Below, piece by piece: positions 9,001 to 16,840 of a stretch of 52,349 nucleotides of DNA. The notes beneath the pieces were generated by a model. That model saw only the letters and a program-made list of their open reading frames with translations. It was not told where the DNA came from and made no database searches. Numbering within the stretch: position 1 is the first letter of the stretch; each line of letters begins with the position of its first letter. The position numbers and the translations under genes were made by a program. Source of the DNA: a virus; IMG/VR virus record IMGVR_UViG_3300045257_000113, positions 1 to 52,349 of that record, one strand, 5' to 3'.

Positions 9001-9860
9001 GCCGACCAAAGGTTCACTTCATCAGCGGCCTTCCCCGCAGCGGTTCGACGCTGCTCTGTAACCTTTTAGGCCAGAACCCACGCTTCCGGGTTGCGGGCAC
9101 ATCCGGGTTGGTGGATACTTTGGTCGAGGTTAGAAACAAGTGGGACCGGATACCGGAGTTCCGGGCGATGAAACCGCCGATGTCTGAGCGAAAGAAGATC
9201 CTTGCTCTGCGTGGTCTGTTCGACAACTACTTTGCTGGCCACTTGGAGGGGGACGAGAAGTACGGCGATGAAAGCACCCCCTGGATGGGGCACGTCCACT
9301 TCGACAAGTCTCGCTCGTGGCTCGGTCACATGGAAATGCTCGAAATGATCTTGGCAGGGCCAGCGAAAGTCATCGTCTGCGTCCGCGATGTCCGCGACGT
9401 GCTGGCCAGCCTGGAGAAGCTTTGGCGGAAGAACTCGGCGACTCGGCAGCTTCCCTTCGAGCGCGACCACTACATGCAGTGCCAGTCCTTGGCAGGCCGC
9501 TTAGCTCTCTGGACGGCGCACGACGGCATCGTGGGCCTGGCGTACAGCCGGATCAAGGATGCGATTCAGCGGGGGTACAGGGATCGGATGCTGTTTGTGC
9601 AGTACGAGCTTTTCACCAGTTTTCCGACAACTACGTTGCGACGGATTTACCAGTTTGTTGGTGAGCCTTGTCCGGCAGACGGGTTTCACAGTTCATCGAA
9701 TGTGGAGCAACTCACCCACGAAAACGACCTGGCTTACGACTTCCCTGGCCTGCATGAAATCCGCCCAAAGATCGAACCGCAGCCTTCCGACTGGGAGGAA
9801 TCGCTGGGGGAAGCGGGAAGACCGTTTGGCGTCTTGAATAAGCTTTGGGAGATGTCATGA
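8997..9860 (+). CDS. PAPS-dependent sulfotransferase family protein
   Basis: 287 residues, overlapping its neighbours by ATGA at both ends, so firmly inside the tail operon. Residues 7-20 (HFISGLPRSGSTLL) are the canonical 5'-phosphosulfate-binding loop of the Sulfotransfer family, and VIVCVRDVRDVLASLEKLW (about residues 123-141) matches the 3'-phosphate-binding region with its Arg and Ser. Members transfer sulfate from PAPS to hydroxyls or amines on sugars, proteins or lipids. Length is normal for the family and no key motif is missing. Embedded between ejection and fibre genes, it may modify host surface glycans or virion components; the substrate cannot be read from the sequence. Confidence 0.9.
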   Translation: MSRPKVHFISGLPRSGSTLLCNLLGQNPRFRVAGTSGLVDTLVEVRNKWDRIPEFRAMKPPMSERKKILALRGLFDNYFAGHLEGDEKYGDESTPWMGHVHFDKSRSWLGHMEMLEMILAGPAKVIVCVRDVRDVLASLEKLWRKNSATRQLPFERDHYMQCQSLAGRLALWTAHDGIVGLAYSRIKDAIQRGYRDRMLFVQYELFTSFPTTTLRRIYQFVGEPCPADGFHSSSNVEQLTHENDLAYDFPGLHEIRPKIEPQPSDWEESLGEAGRPFGVLNKLWEMS

Positions 9861-10477
9861 GGAAGCAGGTAGCGATCTGGTTTTCACCGACTCTCTGTGG
9901 CTGTGTGCTGGAACGCACCTACACCTGGACGGTAAGCCGGTTCCTGCGCGAGCGGATCGAAGCATTTTGCCGAGATGATGCTAAGCTGCTCGACCTTTGG
10001 GCGAGACACATTTACGAGATCGGGCATTACGATCAGGTCGTCACAACCTACGAAATTGTGCGGCGATGCGAGCGACACGGCTGCTTTCCCGATGGTACGG
10101 CCCTATCCAAAGCGTTGCTGCGCTGGGGGCAAAACTGCGTTCGTCCGGTGCAGTGCTGCAAATGCTCACTGTCTCATTGCTTTGAGAAGTCCGACGAGCC
10201 TGGACACGTCTATGACTTCATCCCGCTCGACCATCCTATGTACACGCGGCGCTGTGAGCGGCATGCTTACCTGACCGATCACGTCGAGCATTACCATACC
10301 GTGCTGGCTGAAGCGCGCGCTCCGGCCTTGGCTTTGAGGAAGTTCCGCGAGGAATTGGGCTACCTTGATTTCACGGTGATGGCTGAACCCATTCCAGAGG
10401 TCGTGTTTAACGGTGGGCGCATTCTGGATACGACGGACGTTGGCTATAACCGGCTCCAGGAGGTCCTGAGCAAATGA
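9857..10477 (+). CDS. Hypothetical Cys/His-rich protein
   Basis: 206 residues starting at ATG 9857 (GGGAG upstream, ATGA overlap). Contains LCGCVLE near the start, CERHGC in the middle, VQCCKCSLSHC and RRCERHAYL later, suggesting bound zinc or structural disulfides. The N-terminal CGCVLE and C-terminal NRLQEVLSK recur in the next gene, which looks like a shortened paralogue. Small phage proteins with CGCVxE and a later CxxH are common near tail genes but have no established function. Confidence 0.55.
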   Translation: MRKQVAIWFSPTLCGCVLERTYTWTVSRFLRERIEAFCRDDAKLLDLWARHIYEIGHYDQVVTTYEIVRRCERHGCFPDGTALSKALLRWGQNCVRPVQCCKCSLSHCFEKSDEPGHVYDFIPLDHPMYTRRCERHAYLTDHVEHYHTVLAEARAPALALRKFREELGYLDFTVMAEPIPEVVFNGGRILDTTDVGYNRLQEVLSK

Positions 10478-10683
10478 CATCAGACATAGTGACCAACGAA
10501 ATGCGGCCAAGCGCATGCGCTTGCGTCATCACGTTTCAGTTCGAGCGGGACAAACCTGACAAATGCACGGTCGTCAAGCATGAGCCTTGCGACAAGCATC
10601 CCTTGACGCTTGGCGATATAAATGATCACCCGGTTATCGTGGAAAGTCGCGCCAGGAATCGGCTCCAGGAGGTTCTGAGCTGA
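10474..10683 (+). CDS. Small paralogue of the upstream Cys-rich gene
   Basis: 69 residues, ATGA-coupled to its neighbour. It has ACACVITFQFERD near the N-terminus, HEPCDKHPLT in the middle and RNRLQEVLS at the end, paralleling the upstream protein's CGCVLE, CERHAYL and NRLQEVLSK. The last 21 bases, which include the ribosome site for the next gene, are a near-identical copy of the end of the upstream gene. Likely a partial duplication. Function unknown. Confidence 0.5.
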   Translation: MTSDIVTNEMRPSACACVITFQFERDKPDKCTVVKHEPCDKHPLTLGDINDHPVIVESRARNRLQEVLS

Positions 10684-12593
10684 TGGCCACGACCACGCTG
10701 CGCCGCATCCATGCAGCTACTACCTACACGACGGGCACAGCCGGCGATTCGGATGTGGCCACGATTGGGGATATCTCCGAGAGCCATCCAGTAGGCACCC
10801 AGGATGTTTACCTGACTGTCCGCTCGGTGGGCACGTACTCGAACCTCCTGATTCGGACCACAGCCGATGCGACCACTGCCGACTCAACCTTCACGTTTCA
10901 GGCTGCTACAACCAACCTTAGCCAAAGCACAGTCGTCACTCATGCAGTTCCCGGTGAGTACGAGGACACGACGCACACAGACGTTGTGAGTGCTGGGCAG
11001 GTAATCAATCACCATGCGCTCAATGGTGGTGGAGGGTCATTCACCAAATCGGTGCAGGGGATGCTATTCGCTGCCACGGTCAACACGTCCGCCTGGATAG
11101 GCGGGTACAACCACGTAAATAGCACCAATTCTGCGACGTTATTTGACAGGCTTGGCGGGGCCTCGGGAGTGAATCAAGCGTCCGAAGTGGCCAACATGCA
11201 GATCCAGTTCCAGACAGCCGGAACACTCAAAAATGGTTGCATCAATGCGTCGGCCAATGCCACCGGCGACTCAACGATCAGCACGCGCATCAACAGCGGC
11301 AACGGTACGATTGCGATACCCACTACCACCAATGCCAGCGGGCAGTCTGAAGACACGTCGCATTCGGATGCGGTTGCGGTAGGGGATCTGGTCAATTGGA
11401 AGATGGTCACTGGCGTACTTGGCCCCAAAGCCAACGGTCTCTGGGCGTGTGTGTTCGAGACTACCGATGGCTCGCAGATGGTTGGGGCTCAGACAGCGGC
11501 AGGGTCCCAGAACACGTCCTTCGCAACCAACGTGACTAGCTACGTCGGCTTGCAGGGAAACCTGGCCGGGCAAGTGACAGAGAACGATTGCAAGACCAAG
11601 ATCGGCGTCATCGGTACGTTGTCACGATATGAGACTTACGTGGACTCGGACGCCATAACGAATACTAGCGCAGTTAGGATCAGGAAGAACGGCGCCAACG
11701 GCAACGGACTTCTGTCGATCCCCGGCAGCCAAGCCGCTGCTTGGATAACAGATACGAGCGACAATGATGCCCTGATTGCTACGGACGAACTGGACTGGCA
11801 AGTTATTGGGGGGACAACGGGAGCCGGGCCGCTCAAACTATGCTTCATAGGTGCCAAGCTTTTTGGGCTGGGAGAGACCTACCCGGTTTGGGACGCCAAG
11901 AGCAATTCAGGGTATCAGGCGGCGACTTCAAGTTTGTCGTGGTCTCACACCTGGAACGGGGCAGACCGCTTCCTGGCCATTAACATCGAACTACTCTCAG
12001 TCACCGACACGGTTACGGCCATGACCTACGGTGGGGCAAACTGCACTTTTGTTGGGGCGCAGAATGTCATCGGGGGCACAGGGCGGGTTGAGATGTGGCG
12101 GATCTGCCAGAAAGACACGGGAGCCCCAGCAGCCGGGGCGAACACGATTAGCGTGACGATCTCGGGAAGTTTAGCGTGTGCGGGAACGGCGGTGAGTTAC
12201 ACCGGAGTCAGCCAGGGCAGCCCGACTGAAGCTTTCAACAGTAACAGCGGCATCAACGTCGGAGCCGCGAACGCCACCGTTACCGTGACGCCGATCACAG
12301 ATAAGACCGTGGTCATTGCCGCCTGTGCTACAAATGACGCAACTGCTACGGCCAATCAGACAGGTCGTAATGACGTAACGGGCGCGGCGGGAAGTGGGAT
12401 AGACGAGGATTCAGGGGCAACCCCTATCTCTCCGGCTGCCGCTCAGACAATGACTGTGGCCGTGGCTGCTTTGAAAGCCTGGACGATAGCCGGGTACGCC
12501 ATTAGGCCGCTCTTGGCGGCAGATTTGACTTACGTTCCGCAGCCCATGCCTTGGTTTTTCGAGGAGACTGTCGAGGAACTGGTTTACGGATGA
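10683..12593 (+). CDS. Tail fibre or receptor-binding structural protein
   Basis: 636 residues; the ATG overlaps the previous stop and has the ideal site AGGAGG. The sequence is Thr/Ala/Ser/Asn/Gly-rich with regular strand periodicity and two similar halves: residues 1-390 contain three recurring units ending in EDTTHTDVVSAGQVINHH, SEDTSHSDAVAVGDLVNWK and TSDNDALIATDELDWQV; residues 400-610 resemble a beta-sandwich (SLSWSHTWNGADRFLAINIE). The EDTxHxDxVxxGDLVNW repeat is the style of surface-exposed appendage proteins. Probably a fibre or baseplate decoration. Confidence 0.55.
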   Translation: MATTTLRRIHAATTYTTGTAGDSDVATIGDISESHPVGTQDVYLTVRSVGTYSNLLIRTTADATTADSTFTFQAATTNLSQSTVVTHAVPGEYEDTTHTDVVSAGQVINHHALNGGGGSFTKSVQGMLFAATVNTSAWIGGYNHVNSTNSATLFDRLGGASGVNQASEVANMQIQFQTAGTLKNGCINASANATGDSTISTRINSGNGTIAIPTTTNASGQSEDTSHSDAVAVGDLVNWKMVTGVLGPKANGLWACVFETTDGSQMVGAQTAAGSQNTSFATNVTSYVGLQGNLAGQVTENDCKTKIGVIGTLSRYETYVDSDAITNTSAVRIRKNGANGNGLLSIPGSQAAAWITDTSDNDALIATDELDWQVIGGTTGAGPLKLCFIGAKLFGLGETYPVWDAKSNSGYQAATSSLSWSHTWNGADRFLAINIELLSVTDTVTAMTYGGANCTFVGAQNVIGGTGRVEMWRICQKDTGAPAAGANTISVTISGSLACAGTAVSYTGVSQGSPTEAFNSNSGINVGAANATVTVTPITDKTVVIAACATNDATATANQTGRNDVTGAAGSGIDEDSGATPISPAAAQTMTVAVAALKAWTIAGYAIRPLLAADLTYVPQPMPWFFEETVEELVYG

Positions 12594-12646
12594 AGGCAAA
12601 TCGGATACACTTTTAGGAACTGAGCCGACCAAGAAAGTCATGCCAA

Positions 12647-13117
12647 ATGGCTCGCGTATACACGGTCTCCTTCGAGAACGTCACGATCACGGCGGTTCAA
12701 GACCTCATTTCGCTAAAGGGCAGCACGGGAAAAACCTGTCGCTTACTCCGGCTTTGGCTTGGAGCGACAAACACGACGCTTCAGACTGCCCAAAGCTTGC
12801 GCCTCAATGTCAAATATTCGAGCGCTACGTTTACGGCTGGCTCAGTCGGCACAGCTCCTACCCCGCGTCCTGTGGACCCCGGCGATGCCGCGGCTTCTTT
12901 CACGGCCCGCGCCAATGACACCACTCAGGGAACCACAAGCGGTGCTTTCACAAACCTTAATCCCCAGGGCGTCCACAATTATGCAGGCTGGGACTGGCCA
13001 TTCAAGAACCCGCCTGCATTCGGTCTCAATGAAGCAATCATCTTTGAACTGCTGTCAACGGTGTCAGGTACGTGTGCTTTCAGCGGTGGTGCCGAAGTCG
13101 AAGAAACAGGCAGTTAA
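12647..13117 (+). CDS. Beta-structured tail-associated protein
   Basis: 156 residues from ATG 12647; no strong ribosome site is visible. Begins with alternating strands (ARVYTVSFENVTITAVQDLI) and ends FELLSTVSGTCAFSGGAEVEE. Similar small jelly-roll proteins accompany tail fibres in phages and may be cleaved-off tips or chaperones. It lies between two large fibre genes. No specific family recognised. Confidence 0.5.
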   Translation: MARVYTVSFENVTITAVQDLISLKGSTGKTCRLLRLWLGATNTTLQTAQSLRLNVKYSSATFTAGSVGTAPTPRPVDPGDAAASFTARANDTTQGTTSGAFTNLNPQGVHNYAGWDWPFKNPPAFGLNEAIIFELLSTVSGTCAFSGGAEVEETGS

Positions 13118-13128
13118 AAGGAGCCTTG

Positions 13129-13359
13129 ATGTATACCACAGAGCGAAGTGGGCATGAGGTTGTCGTTTCTTTTGCCGATACCGGCAAGGTCGCAGCCCGT
13201 GTCACCACACATAGCGAGAAAGTGAACACAACTGGTGAACCGACCTACAAAAAGCTTCCGCAAGAAGAATGGGTTGTCCACTTTACAGGTCTAAAATTCA
13301 CTGGCTCCGGGCTAGCCGAGTTCTTGAAACTGCTTCCTTCGTGGGGAGTGCTTGAATAA
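13129..13359 (+). CDS. Hypothetical small protein in the fibre cluster
   Basis: 76 residues starting at ATG 13129 with AAAAGGAGCCTTG upstream; longer starts overlap the previous gene without a ribosome site. Mixed charged sequence with a central predicted strand-rich part (EEWVVHFTGLKF) and a hydrophobic C-terminus. Function unknown; probably accessory to the flanking fibre genes. Confidence 0.5.
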   Translation: MYTTERSGHEVVVSFADTGKVAARVTTHSEKVNTTGEPTYKKLPQEEWVVHFTGLKFTGSGLAEFLKLLPSWGVLE

Positions 13360-13370
13360 GCAGGTGAGCC

Positions 13371-15281
13371 ATGCCGAAGGTCATTCGGACGGTAACGCCC
13401 GTCTGGCGCAAACGGCTTGGCTGGCACCCTGGCGAAACAGTAGCGGTAGCGGCAGTCGCCGACAACCTGCCGTGGTTTAAGAGACCGACTCTTCTTCCGC
13501 CCGACCCTCTTCCCTTCGATGGTTTACGGTCCCTCGGCTGGTTAATTGGCAGTGAGCAAGGACAAGGCGGCGACACCCTCCCTTGGCTTGTCCATAGGCC
13601 GATTCTTTATCCGGCAGATCCATCGTTAGATCCTGGGCCACCACGAGGTTGGCTGTTTAGCACAATGGTTGCGCCGCCAGCAACCAGTGCCGATTTCAGT
13701 TGGTGGCGCAGACCAATTGTTCTCTATCCCGATCCTCCGCCATTCGAGCGCCCGCCGCCCTGGAATCCCGGCGTCTTCATGACGGTCCTGACGTTCACCG
13801 GCTCGCCACCGGCAACGACCTGGCGCCCTCCGGCCGGTGTCACCTCAGTCTACGTCGATGCCTGGGGAGCAGGCGGTGGGGGCGGATCTAGTTCTCCATC
13901 TGGCCTTGGCGGTGGCGGCGGTGGCGGTGGCGCCTATGCTCGCGGGCTCGTCTCGGTCAATCCAGCACTTCCTTACGTCGTGCAACCCGGCAATGGCGGG
14001 TTTGGTGGAAGTAACCCGCAAACTGGGGGCCAAGGCGACAATGCTATTTTCGGCGATGTCTCGACCGTAATGGCCAAAGGCGGCGGACCAGGAGGTGGCG
14101 GGAATGCTGGTGTGGCCGGTGGTGGCGGCGTAAGGGGCACGGCTTCTGGAAGCGTTGGCAATATCACCACGATTGATGGCGGCAATGGTGGCAGCGGCGT
14201 CTCAAATCCTGGTGGCGGTGGAGGTAGTTCGGCTGGCAACACGGCTGTCGGCGCGGTAGGCGGTGACTCGTCAGGTGCCACAGAAGGCGCTGGCGGTATC
14301 GCTCCGTTTCCTGGCGGCAATGGCGGAAGCGGCGGTAAGGTTCAGCAGACGGGACATGACGGTACTGTTCCTGGTGGTGGTGGTGGTGGTGGTGGTCTGC
14401 CGATAGCCGGTTGGGCCAATGGCGGCGCGGGGGCCAATGGCAAGATCGTTCTGACATTTGCTTCTTCATCTCCTTCCTACCCGGATCAATTCGAGTGGAT
14501 GCTGAAGTGGAAGCCGCTCTTTCCACCGGACTTTGAATACCTCGGTGCTCAGCACAGCCTGGCATTCATCTTCAGCACGATGGCGCCGCCACCGCCATAC
14601 GTAGAGACTTACGGCTGGGTGCAACATCGTCCCAGCGACGATTCTTTTGCTAAGAAGTTTGAGGCTCTGCCCACGCAGATTACCTGGCGGGCAATGTTTA
14701 GTCCTCAGCAAGCGCCGCCAGCAGCCCCAGAAGGATATGCGTGGATCAGACGGGTGCCCAAGGAAGGCTCGTTCTCCGTGCCATTCGAGCCTCTCCCCAA
14801 TCAGGTGACGTGGCGGCCGATGTTTAGCCCTCAGCAGGGACCGCCGTCTTATGTCGAGACATACGCCTGGATAAATCGAAAGCCCAACGAGAACTCCTTC
14901 TGGCAGCCCCAGCCGCCGCTTGTGCTGCCTCCGCCGTGGATAGGATGGTTTGTTCCCCAAGTCTCGCCTTCCTTAGCCCTGAGTGGTATCGGCCTCATTA
15001 GCCGCGATCCCCAGGCCGACGAGCGCACGCGCCGCCATCTCGATCAGGTGTCGAGTTTGCTCAACTCACTGTTGACGCAGGGCTACATCGTGGCAACGGG
15101 GGTGCAGGCATTCAAAATCGTGGGTGGGGGCGTTAGTATGAACCGAGCGCCCAACGTTATGGACGACGCGGCCCACGGCTTCCCGGTGGGCGTCTTGTGG
15201 GTCCAGACGAGTCCAGCGGTGCATGTGTGGGTAAATGTCAGCAACGCGGTGGGGGCAGCAGTCTGGCAGCTTCTCGTGTGA
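13371..15281 (+). CDS. Glycine-rich tail fibre with Trp/Pro repeats
   Basis: 636 residues, ATG with AGGTGAGCC upstream. Residues 25-135 and 365-520 contain about 40-residue repeats with the core W(x2)R, P(x4)F, PLP and WRPMFSPQQ, alternating Pro and Trp. Residues 138-362 form a glycine-rich domain starting at TWRPPAGVTSVYVDAWGAGG and ending ANGKIVLTF, the hallmark of glycine-rich fibre tips, with GGGGGGGG runs. The last 70 residues (MNRAPNVMDDAAHGFPVGV then VWVNVSNAVGAAVWQLL) match the small C-terminal tip module seen in many tail proteins. Likely the host-range fibre. A (GGT)n tract near 14370 could be slippage-prone. Confidence 0.65.
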   Translation: MPKVIRTVTPVWRKRLGWHPGETVAVAAVADNLPWFKRPTLLPPDPLPFDGLRSLGWLIGSEQGQGGDTLPWLVHRPILYPADPSLDPGPPRGWLFSTMVAPPATSADFSWWRRPIVLYPDPPPFERPPPWNPGVFMTVLTFTGSPPATTWRPPAGVTSVYVDAWGAGGGGGSSSPSGLGGGGGGGGAYARGLVSVNPALPYVVQPGNGGFGGSNPQTGGQGDNAIFGDVSTVMAKGGGPGGGGNAGVAGGGGVRGTASGSVGNITTIDGGNGGSGVSNPGGGGGSSAGNTAVGAVGGDSSGATEGAGGIAPFPGGNGGSGGKVQQTGHDGTVPGGGGGGGGLPIAGWANGGAGANGKIVLTFASSSPSYPDQFEWMLKWKPLFPPDFEYLGAQHSLAFIFSTMAPPPPYVETYGWVQHRPSDDSFAKKFEALPTQITWRAMFSPQQAPPAAPEGYAWIRRVPKEGSFSVPFEPLPNQVTWRPMFSPQQGPPSYVETYAWINRKPNENSFWQPQPPLVLPPPWIGWFVPQVSPSLALSGIGLISRDPQADERTRRHLDQVSSLLNSLLTQGYIVATGVQAFKIVGGGVSMNRAPNVMDDAAHGFPVGVLWVQTSPAVHVWVNVSNAVGAAVWQLLV

Positions 15282-15288
15282 GGTGAGC

Positions 15289-15528
15289 ATGACCTGCAAA
15301 GAGTTTTGGGAGATTTCATCCAAGGGGCCTGTTGCCTTACTTCCTTCGGAGATTTTTTGGTGTTTTAGTCACTACGACTCTTGCAGTGCGTGTCGAAATG
15401 AAGTGATTAAGGCCAGGGACGCCACCACGGGAGCGGTCAGAGAAAGAATCGAATGGGAAGCGTCTTATTCTATCGCAAAAATGGCGCGAGCAAAGGCTTT
15501 AGATCCGGAGTTGCAACATGTCCGTTGA
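15289..15528 (+). CDS. Small zinc-finger protein, anti-sigma (ZAS)-like motif
   Basis: 79 residues from ATG 15289 (GAGGTGAGC upstream). Begins MTCKEFWEISSKG and contains HYDSCSACRNE, an H-x3-C-x2-C motif as in zinc-containing anti-sigma factors, which also typically begin MTCxEF. The N-terminal Cys could be the fourth ligand. A second phage gene on the other strand (37017-37259) has the same start and motif. A role in modulating host sigma factors is possible; it could equally be a structural zinc fold. Confidence 0.5.
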   Translation: MTCKEFWEISSKGPVALLPSEIFWCFSHYDSCSACRNEVIKARDATTGAVRERIEWEASYSIAKMARAKALDPELQHVR

Positions 15529-16837
15529 CTATGCCCTCGACGATCCTCTCCCGCCGACAGCCTTGATGCAGGATGCCCAGCAGGGTAACGTGTCGCAGAG
15601 CCAGGTCCCCGCCTTTGCGGACTCGCCTAGAGGCCCGACTGCCCCAGCTCAGAGTTTCGATCAGTACATCCAGTCTGCCCCCTTCGGCCAAGCCGACATT
15701 CAGCGCATCAACCAACTTCAGGCCGGCCTCTCGGGGCTCGACAAACAGGTGATGTCTGGAGAACTCCACCCCGTTGAGGCGCAGGCCCCAAAGCGAGAGA
15801 TCATGGGGCAGCTTGGCCCCTTGCTCCAAAAGAAGCAGCAATCCCAGCAGAAGATGATGCAAGAACAGGCGCAGCAGGCCATGCACGCGGCGGCGATGCA
15901 GGCTGGGGTTGAGAACGTCAACCGGCAGGTGCAGGCAGAGGCTATTCCTTCGCTCATCAGGACGCATACCGATCCGGTGACGGGCGAGACCATGCACCTT
16001 GTTCGAGATCACAAGGGGGATGTTGAGGAACTGAAATTTGAGCGGGAGGCGGCCAACAAGGACCGCATCACGCAGTCCCAGGCCGAGCCGGTTGCGGAAG
16101 AAGGACCGCCAGCCGGAACAGGAGATCAGCCAGACGGTTCGTTTATCCAGCGGATTCGCAACGGCGATCAGTACGAGTTTCACCGCTTCACACCGCGCCC
16201 AGGCGGCGGGTTTGAGACCCAGCCGATTGGGCAAGGCCAGCAAATGCCAGGCGGTCAACTCTCGGCTGGGGCGTTGCAAGAGATCTTCCGCCGTGCCGAC
16301 CAGGCTGTGCCTCAGCCCAAAGGTCAGGGGCCGGGAGGTAGGTTTCTTAACCCACGCATGGCGGCACTGGCGCAGCAACAGAGGAGAGCGGCAGTCGAGT
16401 CGCTGGCTCATTCGATGGTTAACGATGCCCAGCGCGTCCAGGAACATCAGCGGCACGAGACTTCGATGTCGGCAGAACGACAGCGGGCCGAAGCAGAGCG
16501 GCGTTCCCAGATGCAAGAAAAGTTGCAGGAGCAACAACGGCAGAAGCACAAGGACCATGTCGAGGACTACCTGAAGCACGAGAAGGCTTTGACGCGGACA
16601 GAGGATGGCAAGGTTCATTACCCGACGCATGAAGAGATCGTTCAGCACATGAAGAACGCCGAAAAGGCAAAGACGGAATTGGAGGGCCAGAGGCCGGCCG
16701 CCGAAGCTCCAGAGCAAAAACAGAAGTTTGATGATCTCGTGAAGACGCTGATCGCTGCCCCACCAGCTCCTACGGTGCAACCCAAACCGCCGTCAACGCA
16801 TGTCATTCGAGATCCGGGCGAAATGCCTGGGTTCTAG
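15518..16837 (+). CDS. Coiled-coil internal virion protein
   Basis: 439 residues, start overlapping the preceding gene by 11 bases with GGAG inside it. The N-terminus is disordered (Pro, Gln, Asp rich); residues 65-150 are a long Gln/Met/Lys coiled coil (LLQKKQQSQQKMMQEQAQQA); residues 155-260 form a small folded part; residues 280-400 are another Arg/Gln/Glu coiled coil (RQRAEAERRSQMQEKLQEQQ). It directly precedes the 1654-residue protein, as gp14/gp15-type core proteins precede gp16 in T7-like phages. Likely an ejection-core component. Confidence 0.5.
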   Translation: MSVDYALDDPLPPTALMQDAQQGNVSQSQVPAFADSPRGPTAPAQSFDQYIQSAPFGQADIQRINQLQAGLSGLDKQVMSGELHPVEAQAPKREIMGQLGPLLQKKQQSQQKMMQEQAQQAMHAAAMQAGVENVNRQVQAEAIPSLIRTHTDPVTGETMHLVRDHKGDVEELKFEREAANKDRITQSQAEPVAEEGPPAGTGDQPDGSFIQRIRNGDQYEFHRFTPRPGGGFETQPIGQGQQMPGGQLSAGALQEIFRRADQAVPQPKGQGPGGRFLNPRMAALAQQQRRAAVESLAHSMVNDAQRVQEHQRHETSMSAERQRAEAERRSQMQEKLQEQQRQKHKDHVEDYLKHEKALTRTEDGKVHYPTHEEIVQHMKNAEKAKTELEGQRPAAEAPEQKQKFDDLVKTLIAAPPAPTVQPKPPSTHVIRDPGEMPGF

Positions 16838-16840
16838 CAC

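Noticed and set aside
13973-14320. Proline-rich 115-residue minus frame
   Set aside because: Reverse complement of the glycine-rich fibre domain (GGN gives CCN), not an independent protein.
15470-16780. 436-residue antisense frame on the minus strand
   Set aside because: Leu/Arg/His-rich shadow of the coiled-coil virion gene on the plus strand, no ribosome site, opposite to the operon direction.
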